Assembly: GCF_900115755.1 (NCBI RefSeq)
Contig: NZ_FOXQ01000004.1
Span: 62,001 to 126,000, forward strand
Origin: Parafilimonas terrae
GTDB taxonomy: Bacteria; Bacteroidota; Bacteroidia; Chitinophagales; Chitinophagaceae
Direction: 5' to 3'
Length of the DNA stretch: 64,000 bases
Position 1 is the stretch's first letter. Each line of letters opens with the position of its first letter. Below the pieces are notes generated by a model. That model ran no database searches. It was not told where the DNA came from and worked only from the letters and a program-made list of their open reading frames with translations. The position numbers and the translations under genes are program-made. Positions 1 to 8,010 of the stretch are shown here, piece by piece.

Positions 1-94
1 AGGACGAAGCAGTCGTTTGCACGACCGCATTTCATATACCAAAACCGACGAAGGGAGTTGGAAGGCTGAAAGATTAGCGCCATAAATTACAGCG

Positions 95-214
95 CTATTC
101 AGATTTTTCTTCTTTTGCTTTTTTAACAGGCTTTGCAGTTTTTGCAGGCCTGCTTTTTCCAAAAGAACCTTTGAATATTTTTCCTTTTTTTGTTTTCTTA
201 TCTCCTCTGCCCAT
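95..214 (-). CDS. 30S ribosomal protein bTHX
   Basis: This 39-residue, very basic protein begins MGRGDKKTKKGKIFKGSFGK and ends in a Lys/Ala/Glu-rich tail. The G-[KR]-G-D-K-K-[TS]-x-[RK]-[RK]-G-K-I start is the signature of bTHX, the tiny 30S subunit protein first found in Thermus and common in Bacteroidota, where it sits in a cavity of the 16S rRNA head. The reading frame runs from an ATG at 214 to a TAG at 95. It is only 40 codons long and easily missed. The tail after about residue 25 is longer than in the Thermus protein, as is usual in this phylum. It lies 120 bp downstream of the HU gene on the same strand. Identity rests on the N-terminal motif. Confidence 0.85.
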   Translation of the reverse strand: MGRGDKKTKKGKIFKGSFGKSRPAKTAKPVKKAKEEKSE

Positions 215-305
215 AGTTTCTGTTTATTAATACGAAAATTTATAGAGTAGTGTTGTGCTGATTATTGAATTTAATCTTTCAGTTGAATTATAATATTACT
301 CATCA

Positions 306-333
306 TTACACCACTCACTATTCACAATTTACA
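306..333. repeat. 7-bp-periodic tract overlapping nothing but the HU 3' flank
   Basis: Four degenerate heptads run in tandem (ttacacc, actcact, attcaca, atttaca) just downstream of the HU stop codon. The same 7-bp periodicity appears in other intergenic spaces of this window (39084-39111, 46759-46786, and the hairpins at 7.65 and 30.6 kb). No function is visible; it may be a decayed member of the dispersed repeat family. Confidence 0.35.
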
Positions 334-334
334 T

Positions 335-604
335 TTATAACTTAGCTGATAATTCTTTACCTGCTTTAAAACGGGCAACCTTTTTAGCTTTTATTTTAAT
401 GGTTGCGCCGGTTTGCGGATTGCGGCCTGTGCGGGCATTACGCTTTGTAACAGAAAAAGTACCGAAACCAACTAATGTAACTTTGTTTCCGGATTTAAGT
501 GCTTTGGTTACAGCGCCGGTAAAGGCATCAAGTGCAGCGTTAGCCTGGGATTTGCTTAGGCCAGCATCGTCGGCAATTTTAGCAACTAATTCAGCTTTGT
601 TCAT
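335..604 (-). CDS. HU family DNA-binding protein
   Basis: This 89-residue protein is a histone-like HU/IHF subunit that binds and bends DNA as a dimer and helps compact the nucleoid. It has the family layout: N-terminal helices ([18 protein letters not shown]), then the saddle with [11 protein letters not shown], then the beta-arm with the signature R-N[10 protein letters not shown] (about residues 55-66). The arm contains the proline that intercalates into DNA. The length is typical (about 90 residues). A complete Bacteroidota promoter is present 31 nt upstream, so the gene probably has its own transcript. HU and IHF subunits cannot be told apart with certainty here, but the sequence is closer to HU. 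Confidence 0.95.
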   Translation of the reverse strand: MNKAELVAKIADDAGLSKSQANAALDAFTGAVTKALKSGNKVTLVGFGTFSVTKRNARTGRNPQTGATIKIKAKKVARFKAGKELSAKL

Positions 605-634
605 AGTATGTTATTTTGAATTTTTAATGGGTGA

Positions 635-664
635 CAAATGTATTTTCTTTTTACACTTATCAAA
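635..664 (-). promoter_or_regulatory. Bacteroidota promoter of the HU gene
   Basis: On the minus strand this reads TTTG (664-661), 18 nt, then TACATTTG (642-635). This matches the primary sigma factor consensus of Bacteroidota (TTTG at -33 and TAnnTTTG at -7). It predicts a transcript start near 628 and a leader of about 25 nt before the ATG at 604. Confidence 0.65.
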
Positions 665-699
665 ATATTTTTTGCGTTTGCAGGTAATATTAAAACAAT

Positions 700-1005
700 T
701 TATTCAATTACTTCAAGCAATGTTCTGAAATCAACGAGGTTATTGCCCCACTTTTCTGCATACTCTTTTCTAAACACATCGGCATAAAATTCTATATAAC
801 GGTTATATAAAGCTTTGCTTTCTGCAAAATATTGCACCACATAAGTTGGCCCTTCTTCTTCATTCTGTTCCTGCAGTTTTGAGAGCTGGTATTTTATAAA
901 ACAACCTGTGGCAATCATCGCAGGCATATACTCCTGCTGCATGCATTTCAGCCATGCATCGTGAATATTCCAGCTCACTTTTGTTGTAACGTTATAGATA
1001 AACAT
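700..1005 (-). CDS. DUF4286 family protein
   Basis: This 101-residue soluble protein begins MFIYNVTTKVSWNIHDAWL and looks like the DUF4286 family, small ferredoxin-fold-like proteins of about 100 residues common in Bacteroidota. Its function is unknown. There are no transmembrane segments and no signal peptide. Aromatic and acidic residues are frequent (YVVQYFAESKALYNRYIEFY). It lies between HU and exonuclease III on the same strand, with about 85 bp to the exonuclease gene and 95 bp to HU. It may share the exonuclease transcript, but no internal promoter decides this. The family call rests on the opening motif and length. Confidence 0.7.
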   Translation of the reverse strand: MFIYNVTTKVSWNIHDAWLKCMQQEYMPAMIATGCFIKYQLSKLQEQNEEEGPTYVVQYFAESKALYNRYIEFYADVFRKEYAEKWGNNLVDFRTLLEVIE

Positions 1006-1089
1006 ACTGAAAATTATTTAGCTAAAAAAATGATTATAAAAATTCATTATCAGAGTTTGATTGCCACAGATAGCGAAAATTAAACTGGC

Positions 1090-1857
1090 TTATACATCAA
1101 TTTCAAGATAAACAGGGCAGTGATCGCTATGCTTTACATCAGGATAAATCTCTGCATCTTTTATAGTATTTTTTAAAGGTTCTGTTACATTAATATAATC
1201 TATTCTCCATCCTTTATTTTGAGCCCTTACCGAAGGAAACCGCTGGCTCCACCAACTGTATCTATGCGGCTCCGGCCTTATCACACGAAAAGCATCCACC
1301 CACCCATTCGTAAAAAGCTTATCCATCCATGCCCTTTCTTCTGGTAAAAAGCCAGATGTTTTTACATTGCCTTTGGGATTATGAATATCTATTTCTTTAT
1401 GGGCAATATTATAATCGCCGCAAAGAATAAGTTTAGGATGTGTTTGTTTCAACTTTTCGAGGTAATTAAAAAATCCTTCCAGCCATTCGTATTTAAATGA
1501 TTGCCGCAATTCGCCCGTGGTGCCCGAAGGAAAATAAGCGTTGATCAAACGAACATCACCAAAATCAAGCTGTAACACACGGCCTTCATCATCGCTTACT
1601 TTATGGCCTGTTCCATATACGACATTCGATGGCTCGACTTTAGAAAAAACAGCAACACCGCTGTAACCCTTTTTTTGCGCGGAATACCAGTAATCGTAAT
1701 ATCCCAAATCCGTTATTTGTTCGTGGGCAACATTATCTTTATGCGCTTTTGTTTCCTGCAGGCATATAACATCAGCAGGGTCTGTTTTCATCCAGTCAAG
1801 CAAGCCTTTTTTTAAAGCAGCGCGAATGCCATTTACATTATAACTTATGATGCGCAT
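1090..1857 (-). CDS. xth: Exodeoxyribonuclease III / AP endonuclease
   Basis: This 255-residue DNA repair enzyme cuts at abasic sites and removes 3' blocking groups. It shows the endonuclease/exonuclease/phosphatase fold motifs in order: SYNVNGIRAA at the N-terminus, DVICLQETKA (metal-binding Glu), GDYNIAHKEID (catalytic Asp and Asn), and SDHCPV near the C-terminus (catalytic His). The length is normal for bacterial ExoIII. The ATG at 1857 starts at the conserved MRIISYNVNG block, so the start is secure. It is transcribed away from the divergent cupin gene at 1975. A near-consensus -7 element (TATCTTGC on the minus strand) lies about 20 bp upstream. Confidence 0.95.
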   Translation of the reverse strand: MRIISYNVNGIRAALKKGLLDWMKTDPADVICLQETKAHKDNVAHEQITDLGYYDYWYSAQKKGYSGVAVFSKVEPSNVVYGTGHKVSDDEGRVLQLDFGDVRLINAYFPSGTTGELRQSFKYEWLEGFFNYLEKLKQTHPKLILCGDYNIAHKEIDIHNPKGNVKTSGFLPEERAWMDKLFTNGWVDAFRVIRPEPHRYSWWSQRFPSVRAQNKGWRIDYINVTEPLKNTIKDAEIYPDVKHSDHCPVYLEIDV

Positions 1858-1926
1858 AATAAAAAGTTTACCGCAAGATAAGGGTATAACGAAGCTTTTA
1901 ATGACAGTTAATTGACGAATATCAAC

Positions 1927-1957
1927 TTTGCGTTAACAATACAGCCAACTACTTTTG
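1927..1957 (+). promoter_or_regulatory. Bacteroidota promoter of the cupin-like gene
   Basis: TTTG (1927-1930), 19 nt, TACTTTTG (1950-1957): a full match to the Bacteroidota primary promoter. The ATG of the downstream gene is at 1975, giving a very short leader of about 10 nt. It lies in the divergent space shared with the exonuclease III gene. Confidence 0.7.
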
Positions 1958-1974
1958 CAAATTAAATTTTTCGT

Positions 1975-2865
1975 ATGCATTTAAAACCGGTAACTGTTGT
2001 TGATGATATAAGCCCAGCAGATTTTAAACGCAATTATTTCAGCACCAACACTCCTGTTGTAATAAAAAATTTTTCAAAAAAATGGCAGGCTTATTCTAAG
2101 TGGAACTGGGATTATTTTAAAGAGATTGTGGGCGATAAAAAAGTAGGCATTTACAATAATGTAAAGAGCGATGCATATACGCCTGTAAACAAAGCCGACG
2201 ATTATACAACCTTTGGTGAATATGTGGATATGATTCGCAAAGGGCCTGCAGCATGGCGCATTTTTTTATTCAATATATTTAGCCATGCGCCGCAGCTTAC
2301 CAAAGATTTTACATGGCCTGATGAATATATGAAAGGCTTTGTAAAACGTGTGCCCATGTTGTTTACCGGCGGCCAGGGTTCTATCACACATATTCATTTT
2401 GATATTGATTTAAGCCATATCCTGCACACGCAGTTTGCAGGCAGAAAGAAGGTTTTATTATTCCCTTATAGCGAACAATATAAATTATACCGCAAGCCGT
2501 TTGAAGTATTAAGCCTTGCAGATTTCAGCAATTATTATGATGCGGATAAAAGTAAACTCGATACTAAAAGATTTCCGGCGCTCGAAATTGCCAATGGTCT
2601 TGAAGTTACGCTTGAACATGGCGATACTTTATTCATGCCCGGCGGTTACTGGCATCACATGGAATATTTAGACAGTGGTTTTGCCATGAGCCTGCGTGCA
2701 TTGAACAGTTCTGTAAGCGGCAAGCTGAAAGGCCTGTGGAATATTGCCGGCATGCGTAATATTGATACACTGATGAAAAAAGCCATGCCGCATAAATGGT
2801 ATCACTGGAAAGAGAAGAAAATATTTGAGGCCGCTAACAGGGAGCTTGCTTTGAGCAAAGCCTGA
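1975..2865 (+). CDS. Cupin-like (JmjC/Cupin_8) oxygenase-family protein
   Basis: This 296-residue protein of the cupin-8/JmjC superfamily belongs to the Fe(II)/2-oxoglutarate-dependent hydroxylases that often modify proteins or tRNA. The metal site is visible: H141-F-D143 in the stretch THIHFDIDLSH and a distal H227 in GGYWHHMEYLD, followed by a conserved small strand. RKKVLLFP, typical of this family, lies between them. The N-terminus (FKRNYFSTNTPVVIKNFSKKW) resembles that of other cupin-8 proteins. There is no signal peptide, so it is cytoplasmic. The gene stands alone under its own promoter. The substrate cannot be read from the sequence; ribosomal protein or tRNA hydroxylation is only a family-based guess. 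Confidence 0.8.
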   Translation: MHLKPVTVVDDISPADFKRNYFSTNTPVVIKNFSKKWQAYSKWNWDYFKEIVGDKKVGIYNNVKSDAYTPVNKADDYTTFGEYVDMIRKGPAAWRIFLFNIFSHAPQLTKDFTWPDEYMKGFVKRVPMLFTGGQGSITHIHFDIDLSHILHTQFAGRKKVLLFPYSEQYKLYRKPFEVLSLADFSNYYDADKSKLDTKRFPALEIANGLEVTLEHGDTLFMPGGYWHHMEYLDSGFAMSLRALNSSVSGKLKGLWNIAGMRNIDTLMKKAMPHKWYHWKEKKIFEAANRELALSKA

Positions 2866-2926
2866 TGATTACTTTTTAATTTATTTCAACAACGATCTTA
2901 TTAAAAAACGGCTAACGTAGTTTCAG

Positions 2927-2958
2927 TTATTGCCATAGGTAAAAATCTGTGGCAATAA
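2927..2958. other. 9-bp inverted repeat downstream of the cupin gene
   Basis: ttattgcca (2927-2935) and tggcaataa (2950-2958) form a perfect 9-bp stem with a 14-nt loop, about 60 bp after the cupin stop codon. No clear T-run follows, so a rho-independent terminator is possible but weak. The rest of the 2866-3084 gap shows nothing else. Confidence 0.3.
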
Positions 2959-3084
2959 TTCAAAATGAATAACCAGGTTCTTTGTTTATCAGCATTTGCT
3001 GAATTGAATTTTTGCCGATAGCTTTATCCTCATCTATATTAAAGTATTGCTTTAAGCATTGCTTATCTTTTAAACAGTTGTTGT

Positions 3085-4761
3085 ATGCAGCAAATAATAG
3101 AATGCGTTCCTAATTTCAGTGAAGGGCGCGATTTAAATATCATCAAACAAATTACAAACGAAATTGAAGCTGTTGAAGGCGTTCGTTTATTAAATGTTGA
3201 TCCGGGAAAAGCTACAAACAGAACTGTTGTAACTTTTGTTGGCGAACCAAAAGCCGTGGTGCAGGCTGCTTTTAAAGCCATTAAAAAAGCCGGAGAATTA
3301 ATTGATATGAGCAAGCACACAGGTGAGCATCCGCGCATGGGCGCCACTGATGTTTGTCCCTTAATTCCTGTTGCCAATATTACGATGGAAGAAACCGCTG
3401 AATATGCGCAGCAGCTTGCAAAGATGGTTGGTGAAGAATTGCATATTCCTGTTTATTTATATGAACATGCACAGAAAAATAAATTGCGCCATAACCTTTC
3501 AATCATTCGTGCAGGTGAATATGAAGGCTTTTTTAAAAAGATAAAATTGCCTGAATGGAAGCCGGATTTTGGCCCGGACGATTTTGATGCGAAACGCGGT
3601 GCAACTGTTATTGGTGCAAGGGATTTTTTAATTGCCTATAATGTAAATCTTAATACCACATCAACGCGAAGGGCCAATGCCATTGCCTTTGATGTACGCG
3701 AAGCAGGCCGCACGAAAACAGAAAACGGCAAACCTGTTTTAGATGAAAACGGGAAGCCGGTAACTATTCCCGGCAGTTTAAAAAATGTAAAAGCTATTGG
3801 GTGGTTTATTGAAGAATATGGCATTGCCCAAATTTCCATGAACGTAACCAATATTGGCATAACGCCTTTGCATATTGCCTTTGATGAAGTTTGTAAAAAA
3901 GCCGATGCCCGTGGTATTCGTGTTACAGGCAGTGAGCTTGTTGGCCTGGTTCCATTAAAATCCATGATTGATGCGGGCAAATATTTTTTAGAAAAGCAGA
4001 AACGTTCTACCGGCGTTGCTGAAAAAGAGTTGGTGCGCATTGCCATAAAATCGATGGGATTAGATGAACTGGCGCCTTTTAAACCTGAAGAAAGGATTAT
4101 TGAATATTTACTGAAAGATGCGAAGGACAGCAAACTCATCAACACAACACTTACAGATTTTGCTGATGAAACGGCCAGCGAAAGCCCTGCACCCGGCGGC
4201 GGTTCCATCTCTGCTTATGTTGGCGCTTTAGGTATTTCATTGGCCACAATGGTCGCCAATTTATCATCACATAAAAAGGGCTGGGATGAACGCTGGAAAG
4301 AATTTGGTGACTGGGCTGATAAAGGGCAGCAATATAAAAATGAATTAATGCAGTTGGTGTATGCAGATACAAAAGCATTTAATCAAATAATGGCTGCAAT
4401 GGGTCTATCCAAATCAACTGATGAAGAAAAACAAATACGCAAACAAGCCATACAGGAAGCCATAAAATTTGCTATTGAAGTGCCGTTTAAAGTAATGCAA
4501 TTGGCTTATGAGAGCATGCATGTAATAAAAGCTATGGCGGAAACGGGCAATCCGAATTCTGTTTCAGATGCGGGCGTTGGCGCATTATGCGCCCGCAGTG
4601 CGGTAATGGGCGCTTTTATGAACGTGCGCATAAATGCTTCGGGCTATGATGATAAAACTTTTGTTGAAGACATTATTGCAAAAGGAAAGGATATTGAAAG
4701 CAAAGCCATTGCTTTGGAGGCTGAGATATTAAAAACGGTGAATGAGAAAATTGGGATATAA
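3085..4761 (+). CDS. ftcD: Bifunctional glutamate formimidoyltransferase / formimidoyltetrahydrofolate cyclodeaminase
   Basis: This 558-residue enzyme acts at the end of histidine breakdown. Residues 1 to about 320 are the formimidoyltransferase, which moves the formimino group from N-formimidoyl-glutamate to tetrahydrofolate. Residues from about 345 to the end are the cyclodeaminase, which releases ammonia to give methenyl-THF. Visible landmarks are IECVPNFSEGRD at the start, the conserved GEHPRMGATDVCP with H82 (the same number as the catalytic His of the mammalian enzyme), and the cyclodeaminase opening SESPAPGGGSISAYVGALG. The domains are fused as in animals; in many bacteria they are separate genes. 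No other hut gene is in the window. The cyclodeaminase end looks intact. Confidence 0.95.
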   Translation: MQQIIECVPNFSEGRDLNIIKQITNEIEAVEGVRLLNVDPGKATNRTVVTFVGEPKAVVQAAFKAIKKAGELIDMSKHTGEHPRMGATDVCPLIPVANITMEETAEYAQQLAKMVGEELHIPVYLYEHAQKNKLRHNLSIIRAGEYEGFFKKIKLPEWKPDFGPDDFDAKRGATVIGARDFLIAYNVNLNTTSTRRANAIAFDVREAGRTKTENGKPVLDENGKPVTIPGSLKNVKAIGWFIEEYGIAQISMNVTNIGITPLHIAFDEVCKKADARGIRVTGSELVGLVPLKSMIDAGKYFLEKQKRSTGVAEKELVRIAIKSMGLDELAPFKPEERIIEYLLKDAKDSKLINTTLTDFADETASESPAPGGGSISAYVGALGISLATMVANLSSHKKGWDERWKEFGDWADKGQQYKNELMQLVYADTKAFNQIMAAMGLSKSTDEEKQIRKQAIQEAIKFAIEVPFKVMQLAYESMHVIKAMAETGNPNSVSDAGVGALCARSAVMGAFMNVRINASGYDDKTFVEDIIAKGKDIESKAIALEAEILKTVNEKIGI

Positions 4762-4819
4762 TTCCGTCAACCGGCAAAGCCCTCTGATGATCTGACGCTT
4801 CAAATAGTAAATGGATAAC

Positions 4820-4851
4820 GTTTGACCATTATTTATAAAAATAATCCAAAC
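4820..4851. terminator. Stem-loop between convergent ftcD and Uma2-family genes
   Basis: gtttg (4820-4824) and attattt pair with aaataat and caaac (4847-4851) around an ATAA loop, giving 7+5 bp with a small internal loop. It lies between two convergent stop codons, where a bidirectional terminator is expected. The stem is AT-rich, so strength is uncertain. Confidence 0.45.
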
Positions 4852-4856
4852 GGCTT

Positions 4857-5447
4857 TTAAACTAAACGCACATCTTCATAAATATCTGCAATCAGGATTT
4901 TTTTATCAATGGCTTTTATATGCAATTCTTCTTCAGGCGAATTATATTCTTCCAGTTCCCAGTGATTATTTTCATTTAAGCAGAATACTTCAACATGTAT
5001 GCTTTCAGAATCAACAAGAATATATTCTTTTAATGTTGGTATATCGCGGTAAAGCTTAAACTTTTCACCACGGTCATAATTTTTAGTCGATGGCGAAAGC
5101 ACTTCACTTATTACAGTGGGATTTAAAACATTCCAGTTATCATTATTAAGAGTAATCAACTCACCACAGACAATAGAAATATCAGGATAGGTAAACAAAG
5201 TATTCTTTTCTATATGCACACGCTGATCGCTGTTATAAGGCTTGCATTTTTTCCCGCTCAATTTTGTACGCAAAGCATGATACAGATTACCAGCAATTTC
5301 ATTATGCGGTACTTTGGAGCCAGACATAGCAAATATCTCTCCCTTATAATATTCGTGTTTCTCTATTGAAGCCTTTTCCATTTCGAAGTATTCTTCCACG
5401 GAAAATTTTTGCTTGCCGTAAGCTATTGCCGGCTCTCTTACTTCCAT
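4857..5447 (-). CDS. Uma2 family (DUF820) PD-(D/E)XK nuclease-like protein
   Basis: This 196-residue protein of the Uma2/DUF820 family has a restriction-endonuclease-like fold and is best known from cyanobacteria, where it is very abundant. Family features are [21 protein letters not shown] near the N-terminus, the [11 protein letters not shown] core with the conserved Pro-Asp, and [16 protein letters not shown] followed by YILVDSE. These contain the acidic and lysine-type residues expected of a nuclease site. The cellular role of the family is poorly known. I chose the ATG at 5447 over a TTG at 5462. The gene is single, convergent with ftcD and upstream of the DUF2071 gene, with a 121-bp gap that has no strong signal. 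Confidence 0.85.
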   Translation of the reverse strand: MEVREPAIAYGKQKFSVEEYFEMEKASIEKHEYYKGEIFAMSGSKVPHNEIAGNLYHALRTKLSGKKCKPYNSDQRVHIEKNTLFTYPDISIVCGELITLNNDNWNVLNPTVISEVLSPSTKNYDRGEKFKLYRDIPTLKEYILVDSESIHVEVFCLNENNHWELEEYNSPEEELHIKAIDKKILIADIYEDVRLV

Positions 5448-5568
5448 GCAATAAAAATACAAAATCTGTGAATGAGAAGCCGGAAGTTTCCATATTCGTC
5501 TACCGGTGAAACGACATTAAGATGAAAGCACCATCAGCAAAAAGCATTTGCTTTATATAGTTTATTAT

Positions 5569-6285
5569 TTAAAAAATTTTTTCACCCTTCAACACTTTTA
5601 TAGCGGAACCTTCCGCAAGAAATACAGATTCAGGTTGCTGGTTTAAAGTTTCAGCAAATGCCTGCCCATACAATTCTTTTGTGCTGCAAACAATATCGTA
5701 AGATTTTATTGTATGCACATTCCATTTAGGGTGCTGAACTTCATAAACGCCGGCGCATGTTTTATTAATACATGTATAGCCCCAATAATGTTCGGTAATA
5801 AATTCCTCAGCCGAATTTTCAGCAATGGTTTCGGGCTCTTGTGATGCAATACAATTTATATGATTCCATTGTTTGCCAACTTTCCATTCATATCCAATAC
5901 TCAAATCATTATCGTTTTTGTCCCATTTGTGTTTGGTTTGAAGTGTTACATAATTCTCACCATACAAAGAATTGGCAACAAAACTTATCATCCGCTTTGA
6001 TACAATTTCTTTTATAAACACAACACCACGCCTCCATTCATTGCTTTGTTTATAGCGGACATAAAAACGCAGGTTTATTTCTTCAAAGCTTGTATGAAAT
6101 GGAAATGATATCCCCATCACCTTCACATCCTCAAACATAAACCCAACAAGGCTTACATAATGTTTGCCATTAAATGTATTAAGCTCAGTTTTATAGGGGA
6201 GATACGGCTGCAGCAATAACGGGTCAATTCTATAATTAGCCATTATAAGGTTGCGCCATGCCGCAGTAAGAAATGTTTTTTGCAT
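5569..6285 (-). CDS. DUF2071 / YqjF family protein
   Basis: This 238-residue protein matches the DUF2071 (YqjF-like) family. It starts with FLTAAWRNLIMANYRIDPLLLQPYLP and continues with GKHYVSLVGFMFEDVKVMG and an INLRFYVRY strand, all typical of the family. It is a soluble beta-rich protein related in fold to acetoacetate decarboxylase, with no proven enzymatic activity. It begins only 11 bp after the stop codon of the Gfo/Idh/MocA gene on the same strand, so the two are probably cotranscribed. No functional link between the two families is known to me. Confidence 0.8.
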   Translation of the reverse strand: MQKTFLTAAWRNLIMANYRIDPLLLQPYLPYKTELNTFNGKHYVSLVGFMFEDVKVMGISFPFHTSFEEINLRFYVRYKQSNEWRRGVVFIKEIVSKRMISFVANSLYGENYVTLQTKHKWDKNDNDLSIGYEWKVGKQWNHINCIASQEPETIAENSAEEFITEHYWGYTCINKTCAGVYEVQHPKWNVHTIKSYDIVCSTKELYGQAFAETLNQQPESVFLAEGSAIKVLKGEKIF

Positions 6286-6296
6286 TATGCTGCTAT

Positions 6297-7610
6297 TTAT
6301 ACCACAGGCTTCCAGCCTTTTTCATATTCACGTTGCCATAGCTTCATGGCTTCAGGATTATTAAGAATATGGCCATTGGAAGGATCGCAATGTAGAACGC
6401 CGCCGCTGCGCTGTGCAATGTTCGCCAAATGGCAAAGCAATACAGATTTACTGCCTTCATTAACCGGTGAATTAAGCTTTGCATCACCTCTTACGGTATC
6501 AACAAAATTTTGAAAATGATATAAATCAAGATTGCCTGTTGAACTTACAAGATTATTGGCTTCCGCAGCAACATCTGTTTTACCTTCTTTTACCAGTTTG
6601 TTTTTTGTATCAAATATTTTATAACCGCCGCCACCATCATTCACCAATGTTCCGCCATCACCATAAATAATAAATCCGCGGCTTTCACCTTCAACAGGAT
6701 AGTTATTGCAACTGCGGCTTTCCCATGTTATTGCTTTTTCATCTCCAAATTCAAATGATGCTACCTGCGTATCAGTAGTTTCCCAGTCATCTTTAAATGC
6801 ATAACGGCCTCCGGCGGATGTGACTTTTGTTGGATAATCAAGTCCTAAAAACCAACGGCAGCAATCAATTTCATGCGTACCATTATTACAGGCTTCGCCC
6901 GTGCCCCAATTCCAGAACCAATGCCAGTTATAATGCACGATATTATCTTTAAATTGTTTGCGTGGTGCAGGTCCCTGCCATAAATCCCAATCCAATGTTG
7001 AAGGCACAGGAATAACTTTGCCAACACCGATAGATGCACGATTATTGGCATACCATGCTTTTGCGAAATATGCTTTACCAATAATACCTTCTTTTATAAG
7101 CTTCGCCGCTTCTATTAACGTAGGCATTGAGCGGCGCTGGTTTCCCATTTGTATATGTTTGCCATATTTTGAATATGCCTGCGATATCAACTCTCCCTCA
7201 TACGGGTTTTGGCCACAGGGCTTTTCAACATACACGTGTTTACCATTTTGTACGCCTAAAATTGCTGCCGGTGTATGCCAGTGATCGGGTGCAGCCACAG
7301 CCAGCGCATCAAAATCATTTTGCTTAAGCAACTTCCTGATGTCTTTTATAACAGTTGGTTTGCGCGGTGCATCCTTCAAAGCTTCAAGACCGTTTTTAAT
7401 GGCGCCATCTTCCACATCACATATATAAGCCACTTCCACATTAGGCAATGAAGCAAACGATTTTGCAAGATAACTGCCCCGGCTGTTCACGCCCATTACG
7501 GCTAATATAACTTTATTGCTCGGTGCATTTTTTCCAAATACCGGGAAATTTAAAATAGTAACTCCTGCAGCAGCAGTAGATGTGTTTTTGATAAATTTTC
7601 TTCTGTTCAT
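6297..7610 (-). CDS. Tat-exported Gfo/Idh/MocA family oxidoreductase
   Basis: This 437-residue NAD(P)-dependent oxidoreductase is of the glucose-fructose oxidoreductase/inositol dehydrogenase type. It opens with a twin-arginine signal (MNRRKFIKNTSTAAAG), so it is probably exported folded with its cofactor. Next comes the Rossmann segment VILAVMGVNSRGSYLAKSF and the family motif VYVEKPCGQNP with its catalytic Lys. A C-terminal beta-sheet domain is typical of the family. I chose the ATG at 7610 because it starts exactly at the Tat motif; an upstream in-frame ATG at 7661 would place 17 unrelated residues before it. Such exported members usually act on sugars or polyols. DUF2071 follows in the same transcript. 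Confidence 0.88.
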   Translation of the reverse strand: MNRRKFIKNTSTAAAGVTILNFPVFGKNAPSNKVILAVMGVNSRGSYLAKSFASLPNVEVAYICDVEDGAIKNGLEALKDAPRKPTVIKDIRKLLKQNDFDALAVAAPDHWHTPAAILGVQNGKHVYVEKPCGQNPYEGELISQAYSKYGKHIQMGNQRRSMPTLIEAAKLIKEGIIGKAYFAKAWYANNRASIGVGKVIPVPSTLDWDLWQGPAPRKQFKDNIVHYNWHWFWNWGTGEACNNGTHEIDCCRWFLGLDYPTKVTSAGGRYAFKDDWETTDTQVASFEFGDEKAITWESRSCNNYPVEGESRGFIIYGDGGTLVNDGGGGYKIFDTKNKLVKEGKTDVAAEANNLVSSTGNLDLYHFQNFVDTVRGDAKLNSPVNEGSKSVLLCHLANIAQRSGGVLHCDPSNGHILNNPEAMKLWQREYEKGWKPVV

Positions 7611-7646
7611 AATTGCAAGCTTATGCGCTAAAGATAATGAACAGTA

Positions 7647-7760
7647 ATATTCAATACTCAATGTTCAATACACAATGCTCAGCCTGCAATGGTTTTATAA
7701 TTGAACATTGAGTATTGTTTTGTTCCTGCCCGACTGATTCGGTCAGGCGGGGAATATTGA
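7647..7760. repeat. Heptad-built hairpin repeat, copy 1, with a palindromic insert
   Basis: An 18-bp perfect inverted repeat (7652-7669 against 7700-7717) encloses a 30-nt loop. The arms consist of 7-bp units of the form nnTCAAT or ATTGAnn. The loop shares the core caatgctcag with the copy at 30.6 kb. Just outside the right arm a 27-nt palindromic segment (7725-7751, GC-rich) interrupts sequence that is continuous in the other copy. The element fills much of the 400-bp gap between the oxidoreductase and topA. The remainder (7761-8010) holds a twice-occurring agcgtttcgg (7879 and 7973) but no gene. Confidence 0.75.
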
Positions 7761-8010
7761 ATGTTTACTTAAAAAAATATTTGAGAAATGAAGCCTGCAG
7801 CTTGCAGCCAGGGATTGTGTACTAAAAACCGGTTTTAACTCAATGTTTCATGGCTTTAATTTGTTTGTTTTAATATTGCAGCGTTTCGGCCACCGCAGAA
7901 AACATTTTCAGCATAATAAAAAAATAAATTTTTACAGTGTATTCGGCAGGCCTTAAAATATATAAAAAGACTGTAGCGTTTCGGTTGCTGGTCAACAAAA
8001 ATAAAAGTGA

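Noticed and set aside
3636-4208. Long reading frames on the strand opposite ftcD, and similar ones opposite topA, bglX, copA and clpX
   Set aside because: They sit entirely inside well-identified genes, show no family motifs or start signals, and follow the codon pattern of the sense gene.
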